NCBI RefSeq assembly: GCF_013744875.1
Contig: NZ_CP059399.1
Span: 7,254,001 to 7,318,000 of the forward strand
Length of the DNA stretch: 64,000 nucleotides
DNA from: Nocardia huaxiensis
Lineage (GTDB): Bacteria; Actinomycetota; Actinomycetes; Mycobacteriales; Mycobacteriaceae
Direction: 5' to 3'
A model generated the notes under the pieces. That model worked only from the letters and a program-made list of their open reading frames with translations. It was not told the origin of the DNA and searched no databases. Shown here piece by piece: positions 7,029-16,259 of the stretch. A program made the position numbers and the translations under genes. The number at the start of each line of letters is the position of its first letter. The first letter of the stretch is position 1.

Positions 7029-7799
7029 ATGGAGCGTTTTGCTGATCGCCGGGTACTGATCACCGGTGCGGGGTCGGGTATCGGGCGGGCTACCGTGCAC
7101 CGGATTCTGGCCGAGGGCGGGCAGGTTGTGGCCGCGGACGTCAATACCGATGGGCTCGCGGAGACCGCCAAGCAGGCCGGGGAGAACGGGAATGCCGAGC
7201 GGCTCACCACCGTGCGGATCGATATTGCCGATGAGGAGTCGGTGCAGGCCGGGGTCGCTTCGGCGGTCGAGACGCTCGGTGGGCTGGATGCGCTCATCAA
7301 TGCGGCGGGGATTCTGCGCTCGGCGCATACGCATGAGATGCCGTTGGCGGACTTCAATCGGATCATCACGGTGAATCTCACGGGGACGTTCCTGATGATC
7401 CGGGAGTCGCTGCCGGCGCTGCTCGCCTCCGAGAAGGGGGTGATTGTGAACTTCACGTCCACCTCGGCGTTCTTCGCGCACCCGTACATGTCGGCCTATG
7501 CCGCGTCCAAGGGCGGGATCATGTCCATGACGCATGCGCTGGCTGCCGAATACAGCAAGCAGGGGTTGCGGGTGGTTGCCGTTGCGCCGGGGTCGATTTC
7601 GAGCGATATGACCGACGGGCGCGGGCCGGGGCTGCCGGAGGACGCCGATTACACGCTGTTCATGAAGCTGATTCCGGGGATCGGGCAGGGGTTCGCCTCG
7701 CCGGATACCGTGGCGGGCGTCGTCGCCATGCTGGCCTCGGATGATGGCGCGTTCATCACCGGCACCGAGATTCGGATCGACGGCGGCACGCACTACTGA
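7029..7799 (+). CDS. Short-chain dehydrogenase/reductase (SDR)
   Basis: An NAD(P)-dependent oxidoreductase of 256 residues, the normal length for classical SDRs. It shows the nucleotide-binding TGAGSGIG at residues 11-18, the NAAG structural motif, a Ser-bearing strand (NFTSTSAFF), and the catalytic YAASK with its Tyr and Lys. The C-terminal GTEIRIDGG is typical of the family. The ATG at 7029 is preferred because AGGAGGA lies 8 nt upstream. Its substrate cannot be told from sequence. Control by the divergent TetR protein is likely. Confidence 0.92.
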   Translation: MERFADRRVLITGAGSGIGRATVHRILAEGGQVVAADVNTDGLAETAKQAGENGNAERLTTVRIDIADEESVQAGVASAVETLGGLDALINAAGILRSAHTHEMPLADFNRIITVNLTGTFLMIRESLPALLASEKGVIVNFTSTSAFFAHPYMSAYAASKGGIMSMTHALAAEYSKQGLRVVAVAPGSISSDMTDGRGPGLPEDADYTLFMKLIPGIGQGFASPDTVAGVVAMLASDDGAFITGTEIRIDGGTHY

Positions 7800-7926
7800 C
7801 ACAGGTGATCCGGCCCTGGGTCGCCTCCGGGTCGGGTCATCCCTGAGTTGTACCAAGCCCTGATTTATCCCGAATTCGTGCTAGCACCATACTTTTTCGC
7901 GGCCGGAGTGGGCAGACTCGGGAACC

Positions 7927-8241
7927 ATGATGTCGACGAAAAGCACTTCTGCTCGAAGAATATTCGCTCGCGTTGCTCTGGCCGGGGCGTTGGTCGCAGC
8001 GCCTGTGGCCGCGGTGGCGGCCACCGCCTCGGCTGCGCCTGGTGCGGGGCCGGCGATCACCGAAGCACGGCACCCACACGGGAACGACTGGAACTGCCGC
8101 AATGACAACTGGAATCAGTGGAACCAGTGGGATCGCCGCAATGATGGCTGGTGGGACAACGACTGTGGACGCTGGCACGACAACAACAATGACGGCTGGT
8201 GGCGGAATGCCTTGCCGCGCGGGTCGTTCGGGAGCAGCTAG
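7927..8241 (+). CDS. Small exported Trp/Asn/Asp-rich protein
   Basis: The protein has 104 residues. Residues 1-36 form a clear Sec signal peptide (Arg-rich start, hydrophobic ARVALAGALVAAPVAAVAA, cleavage near ASA-AP). The mature part of about 68 residues is extraordinary: nine tryptophans and many Asn/Asp in loose repeats such as NDNWNQWNQW and NDGWWDND, with two cysteines that could form one disulfide. I do not know the family. Secretion is well supported; any function such as metal, carbohydrate or surface binding would be a guess. Two adjacent ATGs (7927, 7930) could serve as start. Confidence 0.7.
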   Translation: MMSTKSTSARRIFARVALAGALVAAPVAAVAATASAAPGAGPAITEARHPHGNDWNCRNDNWNQWNQWDRRNDGWWDNDCGRWHDNNNDGWWRNALPRGSFGSS

Positions 8242-8284
8242 TCCGAACCGCTGAAGGTTCGCGATAACGTCACCGGGCATTCAC

Positions 8285-8330
8285 CCTTCCCCTCCTGGTC
8301 CTTCTTAGGATCGCGACCAAGAGGGGAAGG
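8285..8330 (+). promoter_or_regulatory. Inverted repeat covering the ribosome-binding site
   Basis: CCTTCCCCTCCTGGTC (8285-8300) and GACCAAGAGGGGAAGG (8315-8330) are complementary over 16 bases with one mismatch and a 14-nt loop. The right arm is the purine-rich ribosome-binding site of the VWA lipoprotein gene and touches its GTG start. In RNA the hairpin would mask that site. The left arm could also act as a terminator stem if the loop refolds. Confidence 0.55.
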
Positions 8331-9967
8331 TGGCGTCATTGCTGAACCGGCGCACGAAAGTGCTTGTCGCGGCGATACTCACGCTGTGCGGCGTCATGGT
8401 GGCGGGGTGCGGGACCGAGCGTAAGAGCGGGCCCATCGTCGACTACGACAGTAACGCGAACGTGCTGAACATTGTCGCCGGGTCCGAGCACGATGCGGTG
8501 TTCCAGGAGATTGTGCAGCCCTGGTGCGCTTCGGAGAAACTCACCTGCTCCATGACCAAGATGGGGTCGGTGGATCAGGCTCGGCTGTTGCAGTCGGGTG
8601 AGACGCCGCCGTATGACGCATTCTGGTTCGCCAGCAGCGTTTTTCAACAGCTCGGGGATGCCGGGCATCAGTTGCAGGCGGTGCAGCCGATGTTCAGCAC
8701 GCCGCTGGTGTACGCGGGGCGGAAGGCGGAATTCGACGCGCTCGGGTTCACGGGGCGGGAAGTCGGGATCGAGGAGATTCTGGCGGCCGTGGAGTCGAAG
8801 AAGACCACGGCGTGGATGACCAATCCGACGCAATCCAATTCGGGGGCAACGGTTCTGCTCGGATTCCTGAACTATTTCGCGGGGAACGGGCCGGGTGTCG
8901 CGCTGACGCGGGAGCAGTTGGATTCGGAGCCGGTGAAGGCCGGAATCACCCGGTTCGCACGAGCCTTCGCGCGGACGCCGCCCTCGACCGGGCTGCTCAT
9001 GGAGGAATGCCTGGCCGCGCCGAACGAGTGCAAGACCTTGTTCACCTACGAAGACCTGGTGATCGAGCGCAACAAGGAACTCGTGCGGCAGGGACAGGAA
9101 CCGCTGCAGGTGGTGTACCCCAAAGGCGTGCTGGCCATTTCGGACGCACCCCTGGGATTTCTGCCGCACGGGGACAATCCGGGGAAGCGGCAGAACTTCG
9201 AGAAGTTGCAGAGCTTCCTGCTGTCGGCCCAGACACAGCAGAAGCTGACGGAGCTGGGACGGCGGCCGATCACCTCCATCGGACTCTCCCTGCCGGACGC
9301 ACCGAAAGATGTGTTCAACTCCACCTGGGGAATTCAGGCGAATCTGGCCGGGCAGCCGATCACCCATCCGGCGGCCGCGGTGATCGAGGCGACGCTGGAC
9401 AACTACCAGACCGTGTACCGCACGCCCACCGATCTCGTGTACTGCATCGACGCCTCCGGGAGCATGGACGGCAACGGCGGGTGGAAAGGTGTGCAGCGGG
9501 CGGCGGATCTGCTGTTCGATCCGGTCGAATCGAAGAAGTATCTGCTGCAGACCGGGCCCAAGGATCGCACCGCGGTGCTGGTGTTCGACACCACCACGCA
9601 GTCCAAGCCGTGGACCGAGGGCAATAGCGCAGGCAGTTTGAACGCGCTGCACAATACGATTCGGGACGCCGGGCCCAGCGGGAATACCGGGATCTACCGG
9701 TGTCTGTCGAAGGCGGCCCAGCAGTTCAGCGGGGCGGCGGATCCGGCGCGCAAGCGGCTGGTCATCCTCATGACCGACGGCGCGGATACCGAGGGCGGCG
9801 ACGGGCTCGACGAGATCGCACGCACCGGGGTGCCGGTGGTGGCCATCGGATTCGGTGAGGGCGTGAAAGACGCTGCGCTCCAGGAGATCGCGCGCCGGAC
9901 CGGCGGATCGTTCCTGCACTCCGACGATATGGTCGCGGCGCTGCGCCAGGCCACCGGATACCGGTGA
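8330..9967 (+). CDS. Lipoprotein: solute-binding domain fused to VWA domain
   Basis: A 545-residue protein predicted to be anchored to the outer face of the membrane. The signal peptide ends in the lipobox VMVAGC (lipidated Cys near residue 27). Residues about 40-340 resemble an extracellular solute-binding fold (NVLNIVAGSEHDAVFQEIV, LQSGETPPYDAFWFASS). Residues about 370-545 are a von Willebrand factor A domain with the MIDAS motif DASGS and downstream MTDGAD. It is the first gene of a three-gene run with a membrane coiled-coil protein and a second binding-type protein. No ABC permease is adjacent, so a sensing or adhesion role is as likely as transport. A TTG at 8339 has better ribosome-binding-site spacing than the GTG at 8330. 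Confidence 0.82.
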   Translation: MASLLNRRTKVLVAAILTLCGVMVAGCGTERKSGPIVDYDSNANVLNIVAGSEHDAVFQEIVQPWCASEKLTCSMTKMGSVDQARLLQSGETPPYDAFWFASSVFQQLGDAGHQLQAVQPMFSTPLVYAGRKAEFDALGFTGREVGIEEILAAVESKKTTAWMTNPTQSNSGATVLLGFLNYFAGNGPGVALTREQLDSEPVKAGITRFARAFARTPPSTGLLMEECLAAPNECKTLFTYEDLVIERNKELVRQGQEPLQVVYPKGVLAISDAPLGFLPHGDNPGKRQNFEKLQSFLLSAQTQQKLTELGRRPITSIGLSLPDAPKDVFNSTWGIQANLAGQPITHPAAAVIEATLDNYQTVYRTPTDLVYCIDASGSMDGNGGWKGVQRAADLLFDPVESKKYLLQTGPKDRTAVLVFDTTTQSKPWTEGNSAGSLNALHNTIRDAGPSGNTGIYRCLSKAAQQFSGAADPARKRLVILMTDGADTEGGDGLDEIARTGVPVVAIGFGEGVKDAALQEIARRTGGSFLHSDDMVAALRQATGYR

Positions 9968-9970
9968 GAG

Positions 9971-10564
9971 GTGCGCTTGCCGAGTAATGCCGCCGTCATC
10001 ACGGCACTGGTCGCGCTGGTCGTCTCGTTTCTCGGGCTGTACGCGGTGCTCGGGTCGCTCACCGGGGCGGCGTTGGTGGCGGTCGGGATGGCAGTGCTCA
10101 CCGGCGTTGTGGGACAGTCACTTTCGGCAGGCGGCGACCGCCGGAAGCTGAACCGTGAGGTCGGCGACCGCAATCGGAAGGTGGCGCAGTTGGCGTCCCG
10201 CGTCGGCGACGCGGAGACCCGCGCTTCTCTGCTGCGCGCGTGCGAGCGCATTCCGGTGCTGCTCGAGCGCACCGAAAAGGCCGACCCGGCAACCCTTTCC
10301 GCGACATCGCAGAAGTTGATCGACTATCTCGCCAGTGTCGAATCCGTGCTGGACCGCTATCTGGAGATCCAGGCGCACCCCGCCGCCTTCCATAATGCCG
10401 AGGCACTGCTCGTGCACAGCAGCCGCGTGCTGGCCGGGTTCGAAACCTTCGCCGTGCACAGCGCCGACCAGGTCGGCGAACAGGATATGGAGCGGTTCTT
10501 CACCGCCCTGGCGCACCTGGAACTCATGAATCCCCCTGGCCTTCCCCGCAGCGAGGACCGATGA
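9971..10564 (+). CDS. Membrane-anchored coiled-coil protein
   Basis: The protein has 197 residues. Two hydrophobic helices (about 8-28 and 32-50) are followed by a charged helical region with heptad character and a C-terminal helical domain. The layout recalls XpaC-like proteins found with toxic-anion-resistance genes, but similarity is not strong enough to name it. The GTG starts 4 nt after the stop of the VWA lipoprotein gene, and the gene end overlaps the next start (ATGA), so all three are co-translated. It probably forms a membrane partner for the two flanking binding-type proteins. Confidence 0.7.
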   Translation: MRLPSNAAVITALVALVVSFLGLYAVLGSLTGAALVAVGMAVLTGVVGQSLSAGGDRRKLNREVGDRNRKVAQLASRVGDAETRASLLRACERIPVLLERTEKADPATLSATSQKLIDYLASVESVLDRYLEIQAHPAAFHNAEALLVHSSRVLAGFETFAVHSADQVGEQDMERFFTALAHLELMNPPGLPRSEDR

Positions 10565-11697
10565 ACAAATCCCGTCTACCCCTGCTGATCGCCGTCGTGG
10601 TGGCCGTCATCGCCATCGCGGTCGGCATCGTGGTGATCCGCAAGGGCAACGAGCCCGCAGCGGCCGTCACCCAGTTGAACTGCCTGGGCGGCTCCGAAAA
10701 GTCCGCCCTCATGGCCGATTCCGAGATTCAGGGCATTCTGCGCGACAAGTACTCCCTCGACGTGAAGTTCGAGAAACGCGGCTCCTACGACCTCGTGCAG
10801 ATCCCCGCCGACACCCTGCGCTCCCAGCGCATCGACTGCCTGTGGCCATCCTCGGCGAGCGCCCTGAGCGTCTTCGAAAGCGCCCACAACACCGGCGATT
10901 TCCCTGGCTACCGCGCCGAATCCGTCCTGGAATCCCCCGAGGTGATCTACGCGGGCACCGCCGCGACCGAAGCTCTCGTCCGCACCGGCATCGTCATCCA
11001 GCGCGACAACGCCTACTACATAGTCGATTTCAAGCGCCTGCTTCTGGATTACGTGCTCCCCAAACAAAAATGGGACGCTCTGGGCGCACAGAACCCGGCG
11101 GGTCCGATCCGCATCTCCAGCACCGACCCGAAGTCCTCCAACTCCGGATTCGCCCTGTCCCAGCTGGAACTCACCGTCGTCGCTTCCTCCGACCTCTACC
11201 AGCCGCCCACCGTCGCCGAAGCCAAGGCCGGCCTGCGCACCGTCCGCGGCCTCTACGACGCCCAGGGCCTGCAATCGGCCAGCTCCGACGGCGGCTTCCG
11301 CGAATGGCTCATCCAGGGCGCCTCCACCCTCTTCGCCGGCTACGAGAACCAGATCCTCCAGCAGCTCACCGCATACCAAGACAACCCCTCCGCCACAACG
11401 GATCTCACGACCCGAGTCCGCATGCTCTACCCCGAACCCACCCTGTTCAACAGCAACCCCGTCCTGACCCTCACCCAGGCGTCCCAGCCCTTGATCGCCG
11501 CGCTCCAAGACCCCCAAATCCAGCAAATCGCCTGGAAGCGCTACGGTTTTCGCTCCGCCACCCAACTGGGCTCAGCCAACGCCGCCGACTTCCCTCAAAT
11601 CCCCCTCGCCACTCAACCACGCACCACCACTCCACCGAAGGCCGACGTCACGCTCCTGCTACTCGCCTGCCTGCAAGACGAGAAGACCTGCGGCTGA
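10561..11697 (+). CDS. Membrane-anchored solute-binding-like protein
   Basis: The protein has 378 residues. An uncleaved N-terminal helix (residues about 6-26, LLIAVVVAVIAIAVGIVVI) anchors an extracellular domain. That domain resembles periplasmic binding proteins (DYVLPKQKWDAL, RISSTDPKSSNSGFALS, GASTLFAGYENQ) and shares with the VWA lipoprotein the region around SSNSG and the helix that follows. The C-terminus carries two Cys in LLLACLQDEKTCG, possibly a disulfide. The ATG overlaps the preceding stop. It is the third gene of the operon; the ligand is unknown. Confidence 0.72.
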   Translation: MNKSRLPLLIAVVVAVIAIAVGIVVIRKGNEPAAAVTQLNCLGGSEKSALMADSEIQGILRDKYSLDVKFEKRGSYDLVQIPADTLRSQRIDCLWPSSASALSVFESAHNTGDFPGYRAESVLESPEVIYAGTAATEALVRTGIVIQRDNAYYIVDFKRLLLDYVLPKQKWDALGAQNPAGPIRISSTDPKSSNSGFALSQLELTVVASSDLYQPPTVAEAKAGLRTVRGLYDAQGLQSASSDGGFREWLIQGASTLFAGYENQILQQLTAYQDNPSATTDLTTRVRMLYPEPTLFNSNPVLTLTQASQPLIAALQDPQIQQIAWKRYGFRSATQLGSANAADFPQIPLATQPRTTTPPKADVTLLLLACLQDEKTCG

Positions 11698-11702
11698 GCA
11701 GA

Positions 11703-12347
11703 TTACGGAGTCTGCAACGTCTCGAAGGTGACTGCCAACGTGACCGGAGTATCGAGCACCAGAGCCGTCCGATGCGTGTGGTGCGGCTCGTACCGCAGCC
11801 CGGACCAATCGAGCCGATACTCCTCGATCCGGTCGATCGACTCCCAGGTTTTGTCGAAGTAAACGATCAGGTATGCGGGAATTCCAGCACGTGCGTAGAG
11901 AACTCGTTTGAGTCCGGTGTCGGTATCGCCGGTGTCCTTCGAAATGACTTCAACCACGAGGTGAATATGGTCGCGAACGGTGTTCACGTCATATGGCTCG
12001 CAGTCGCGAACGAAAATGTCGGGGTACCGTACGTTTAGGCGGCGATCCGCACGCGTCTCCTCGGTATCCGGAAACCGCACCGCGACATCGGAACTCACCC
12101 GCAGACAAGGACCTTTCGAATCCCGCGCTCCTTCGATTGCGGCGGCAAGTCTCCGGACGACGCGGCTGTGCGCGTCGCTCTGTGCCATCAGCCGGACCAG
12201 GCGGCCATCCACGATCTCGAGATCGCCGGACGTCTCGCTCCACGCGTCCGGCTCAGCGGAGAGGAACTCCTCCGCTGTCACATACCGCTCGTCATCCGCA
12301 GGAGATACGGTCACACGGCCATCGTAGTCGGCGGTTGTCCGCCACAT
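11703..12347 (-). CDS. Uma2-family (DUF820) putative PD-(D/E)XK nuclease
   Basis: The protein has 214 residues. The Uma2 pattern is present: YVTAEEFL at the N-terminus, EIVDGRLV, H-S-R helix, YPDIFV with the conserved Asp, LVVEVISKDT with the Glu of the nuclease core, then KRVLYARAGIPAYLIVYFD. The family is widespread in cyanobacteria and actinobacteria; its biological role is unclear. The GTG near residue 12 is an alternative start. It is convergent with the three-gene operon and lies downstream of ilvC, from which it is separated by a strong hairpin. Confidence 0.8.
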   Translation of the reverse strand: MWRTTADYDGRVTVSPADDERYVTAEEFLSAEPDAWSETSGDLEIVDGRLVRLMAQSDAHSRVVRRLAAAIEGARDSKGPCLRVSSDVAVRFPDTEETRADRRLNVRYPDIFVRDCEPYDVNTVRDHIHLVVEVISKDTGDTDTGLKRVLYARAGIPAYLIVYFDKTWESIDRIEEYRLDWSGLRYEPHHTHRTALVLDTPVTLAVTFETLQTP

Positions 12348-12359
12348 CCGGAATGCAAA

Positions 12360-12392
12360 CGACCCGCCGAGTGCGAGGCACCCGACGGGTCG
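12360..12392. terminator. Terminator between ilvC and the Uma2 gene
   Basis: CGACCCGCCGAGTG (12360-12373) pairs with CACCCGACGGGTCG (12379-12392), allowing two wobble positions, around a 5-nt loop. It lies 15 bases after the ilvC stop and marks the end of the ilvBNC transcript. Confidence 0.8.
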
Positions 12393-12407
12393 TAGAGCTA
12401 CGAAACC

Positions 12408-13538
<1,131 letters not shown>

Positions 13539-13545
13539 CTCATGA

Positions 13546-14049
13546 CTAGCGAGTCGCGGTGATGGACTTGGGGCCGCGGCCCACGGCGACCACACCGGAC
13601 TGCACGATCTCTCGGATACCGTACGGCTCGAGCATGCGCAGCAGTGCGTCCAGCTTCGACCGCGTGCCGGTGGCCTCGACGGTCAGCGCGTCGGGCGACA
13701 CGTCGATCACCTTGGCGCGGAACAGGTTCACGGCCTCGATCACCTGCGTGCGCACCGACGCGTCGGCGCGCACCTTGACCAGGATCAGTTCGCGGGCCAC
13801 CGAGGTCTCGGCATCCTGCTCGACGATCTTGATCACGTTCACCAGCTTGTTGAGCTGCTTGGTGACCTGCTCGAGCGGCAGGTCCTCCACGGTCACCACG
13901 ATGGTCATGCGGGAGATCTCGGGGATCTCGGTGCCGCCGACCGCGAGGGACTCGATATTGAAGCCGCGGCGGGAGAACAGCGACGCCACGCGTGCCAGCA
14001 CGCCCGGCTTGTCCTCCACCAGCACGGAGAGGGTGTGGGTGGTGCTCAT
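13546..14049 (-). CDS. ilvN: Acetolactate synthase small (regulatory) subunit
   Basis: It is the regulatory subunit that activates IlvB and confers valine feedback inhibition. It has 167 residues: an N-terminal ACT domain ([20 protein letters not shown], residues 5-75) and the C-terminal half typical of IlvN/IlvH ([34 protein letters not shown]). The ATG at 14049 overlaps the ilvB stop as ATGA, so subunits are made in balance. The frame remains open upstream inside ilvB, but those residues are out of frame with IlvB and are not translated as protein. Confidence 0.97.
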   Translation of the reverse strand: MSTTHTLSVLVEDKPGVLARVASLFSRRGFNIESLAVGGTEIPEISRMTIVVTVEDLPLEQVTKQLNKLVNVIKIVEQDAETSVARELILVKVRADASVRTQVIEAVNLFRAKVIDVSPDALTVEATGTRSKLDALLRMLEPYGIREIVQSGVVAVGRGPKSITATR

Positions 14050-15962
14050 GCCTCGGTCCCCTTGTCGTGCGACATGGCCTCGTGGATGATGGCCGGTTCG
14101 CTGATCGCCTCGTCGTCGTCGAACAGCGGGCGGATGCCGCGCGCGGCCATGATCTCGTCGTTGGAGGTGCCGGCGGCGACCATCGGCCACACCTGCGCGT
14201 CCTTGCCGACGATGAAGTCGATCACCACGGGACGGTCGTTGATGGACTGCGCCTCGCGGATGGCGGCTTCGACGTCCTCTTCCTTCTCCACGCGAATGCC
14301 GTGGCAGCCCAGGGCTTCCGCGAGCTTCACGAAGTCCGGGATGCGCAGGGTGTGCGTGCCCAGATCGGTGTTGGAGTAGCGCTCCTCGTAGAACAGGGTC
14401 TGCCACTGGCGGACCATGCCCAGGTTGCCGTTGTTGATCAGCGCGACCTTGATCGGCACGCCCTCGACGGCACAGGTGGCCAGCTCCTGGTTGGTCATCT
14501 GGAAGCAGCCGTCACCGTCGACCGCCCAGACCTCCTTGTCCGGTGCGCCCATCTTGGCGCCCATGGCGGCCGGAACGGCGTAGCCCATGGTGCCCAGACC
14601 ACCGGAGTTCAGCCAGGTGCGCGGCTTCTCGTACTTGATGAACTGCGCGGCCCACATCTGGTGCTGGCCCACGCCGGCACAGTAGATGGCGTCCGGGCCG
14701 GCGAGCTGACCCAGCTTCTCGATCACGAACTCCGGCGAGAGCGAGCCGTCCTTGGGCGGGTTGTAGCCCAGCGGGTACGACTTGCGCACGCCGTCCAGGT
14801 AGCCCCACCACTCGGTGAGCTCCAGCAGCGGCGCGTCGCCCGCGGCCGGGTCGGCCTTCAGCGTCTCGATGAGCTCGGCGATGACCTCGCGGCAGTCGCC
14901 CACGATCGGGACGTCCGCGTGCCGGTTCTTGCCGATCTCGGCCGGGTCGATGTCGGCGTGGATGACCTTGGCGTTGGGCGCGAAGGAATCCAGCTGGCCG
15001 GTGACGCGGTCGTCGAACCGCGCGCCCAGGGTGATCAGCAGATCCGAACGCTGCAGGGCCGCAACGGCTCCCACGGTGCCGTGCATACCCGGCATACCCA
15101 TGTTGAGGGTGTGCGAGTCGGGGAACGCGCCGCGCGCCATCAGGGTGGTGACCACCGGGATGCCGGTCAGCTCGGCCAGCTCCAGCAGCTCCTTGGAAGC
15201 GTCGGCCTTGATGACACCGCCACCGACGTAGAGCACGGGGGCCTTGGCGTCGAGGATCATGCGGGCGGCCTCGCGCACCTGCTTGCCGTGCGGCTTGGTG
15301 ACCGGACGGTAGCCGGGCAGCCGCATTTCCGGCGGCCAGGAGAAGGTGGTCTGCGCCTGCAGCACATCCTTCGGGATGTCGACGAGCACCGCGCCCGGGC
15401 GGCCGGTGGCGGCCAGGTGGAACGCCTCGGCGATCATGCGCGGGATGTCGATGCCGTCGGTGATCAGGAAGTTGTGCTTGGTGATCGGCATGGTGATGCC
15501 GGAGATGTCGGCTTCCTGGAAGGCGTCGGTGCCGATCAGCGAGCGGCCGACCTGGCCGGTGATGGCCACCAGCGGCACCGAGTCCATCTGCGCGTCCGCG
15601 ATCGGGGTGACCAGGTTGGTCGCGCCGGGACCCGAGGTCGCCATGCAGACGCCGACCTTGCCGGTGGCCTGCGCGTAACCGGTCGCGGCATGACCCGCGC
15701 CCTGCTCGTGGCGCACCAGCACGTGGCGGACCTTGGTGGAGTCGAACAGCGGGTCGTAGACGGGAAGGATCGCACCGCCCGGAATACCGAATACCGTGTC
15801 GACGCCGAGCTCCTCGAGGGAGCGGACAACAGACTGCGCGCCGGTGACCCGCTCGGGCGGGACCTGGCGACGATTCGGGGTTGCGGCCGGAGCCGCGGCC
15901 GGCTGGGCCGAGGGCGCCGGCTTACGGGCGGAGGGCCCGGGCCGTGCGGTAGGTGCGCTCAC
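14046..15962 (-). CDS. ilvB: Acetolactate synthase large (catalytic) subunit
   Basis: It condenses pyruvate with pyruvate or 2-oxobutyrate using thiamine diphosphate, Mg2+ and FAD. The 638 residues show the ThDP fold: [20 protein letters not shown] at the N-terminal domain with the catalytic Glu in [16 protein letters not shown]. The central FAD-binding domain follows, and the C-terminal ThDP motif is [12 protein letters not shown] to [13 protein letters not shown] Pro/Ala-rich N-terminal tail of about 40 residues is usual in actinobacteria. The GTG at 15962 has AAGGA 9 nt upstream. It is preceded by a leader peptide and intrinsic terminator, so expression should respond to charged branched-chain tRNAs. 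Confidence 0.97.
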   Translation of the reverse strand: MSAPTARPGPSARKPAPSAQPAAAPAATPNRRQVPPERVTGAQSVVRSLEELGVDTVFGIPGGAILPVYDPLFDSTKVRHVLVRHEQGAGHAATGYAQATGKVGVCMATSGPGATNLVTPIADAQMDSVPLVAITGQVGRSLIGTDAFQEADISGITMPITKHNFLITDGIDIPRMIAEAFHLAATGRPGAVLVDIPKDVLQAQTTFSWPPEMRLPGYRPVTKPHGKQVREAARMILDAKAPVLYVGGGVIKADASKELLELAELTGIPVVTTLMARGAFPDSHTLNMGMPGMHGTVGAVAALQRSDLLITLGARFDDRVTGQLDSFAPNAKVIHADIDPAEIGKNRHADVPIVGDCREVIAELIETLKADPAAGDAPLLELTEWWGYLDGVRKSYPLGYNPPKDGSLSPEFVIEKLGQLAGPDAIYCAGVGQHQMWAAQFIKYEKPRTWLNSGGLGTMGYAVPAAMGAKMGAPDKEVWAVDGDGCFQMTNQELATCAVEGVPIKVALINNGNLGMVRQWQTLFYEERYSNTDLGTHTLRIPDFVKLAEALGCHGIRVEKEEDVEAAIREAQSINDRPVVIDFIVGKDAQVWPMVAAGTSNDEIMAARGIRPLFDDDEAISEPAIIHEAMSHDKGTEA

Positions 15963-16016
15963 CGTCTTGGTTCCTTACTGCTTGGTCGTTCGAGTCCACG
16001 GGACTTGCCTGAACAC

Positions 16017-16050
16017 AAAAAAGCCCCCGACAGCCTGGGCTGTTCGAGGG
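16017..16050 (-). terminator. Transcription attenuator of ilvBNC
   Basis: Read on the minus strand, CCCTCGAACAGCC pairs with GGCTGTCGGGGG (one bulge) across a very short loop. The stem is followed by C and six T (16022-16017), a canonical intrinsic terminator 55 bases upstream of ilvB. It lies between the leader peptide and the first structural gene. Confidence 0.82.
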
Positions 16051-16096
16051 TGGCGCGTCGCAGTTGCGAGCTGACGTAATGACTACTGTCGTCGGC

Positions 16097-16144
16097 TCAG
16101 CGCTGGACGCGCCGACCGATTACGAGCAACTCGTTTCGATTCAC
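16097..16144 (-). CDS. ilvBNC leader peptide
   Basis: A 15-codon frame starts at GTG 16144 and reads MNRNELLVIGRRVQR before TGA. It holds four consecutive branched-chain codons (Leu-Leu-Val-Ile), followed by Arg-rich codons, 47 bases before the attenuator. The ilvBNC leader of Corynebacterium glutamicum, as I recall it, also has about 15 residues with a Leu-Val run followed by Arg-Arg, so layout and content agree. Ribosome stalling at this run when Leu/Val/Ile-tRNA is scarce would favour an antiterminator and open the operon. No strong ribosome-binding site precedes the GTG, and the mRNA may be nearly leaderless (see the promoter entry). Confidence 0.8.
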   Translation of the reverse strand: MNRNELLVIGRRVQR

Positions 16145-16153
16145 GCGCTTGAC

Positions 16154-16192
16154 GGTATGTGCGCGTAAGTCGTCTGGTCAAATATCTGACCA
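16154..16192 (-). promoter_or_regulatory. Putative ilvB promoter with overlapping dyad
   Basis: On the minus strand TTGACC (16181-16176) and CATACC (16159-16154) are spaced 16 bp, a plausible -35/-10 pair, with transcription starting close to the leader GTG. The -35 box lies inside a perfect dyad: TGGTCA (16175-16180), six bases, TGACCA (16187-16192). A regulator bound there would block or modulate the promoter. The -10 match is poor. Confidence 0.45.
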
Positions 16193-16259
16193 CGGGTGTC
16201 CCATTATGTGAGACAGAGCGGTTGTTCGGGTCCGTTCAACACAATGCGAGGATGGGGGT

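Noticed and set aside
13992..16079. 695-residue frame antisense to ilvB/ilvN
   Set aside because: It mirrors the third-codon-position G+C bias of ilvB and ilvN, which are certain genes on the other strand; composition is Arg/Gly/Val/Asp-rich with no domain.
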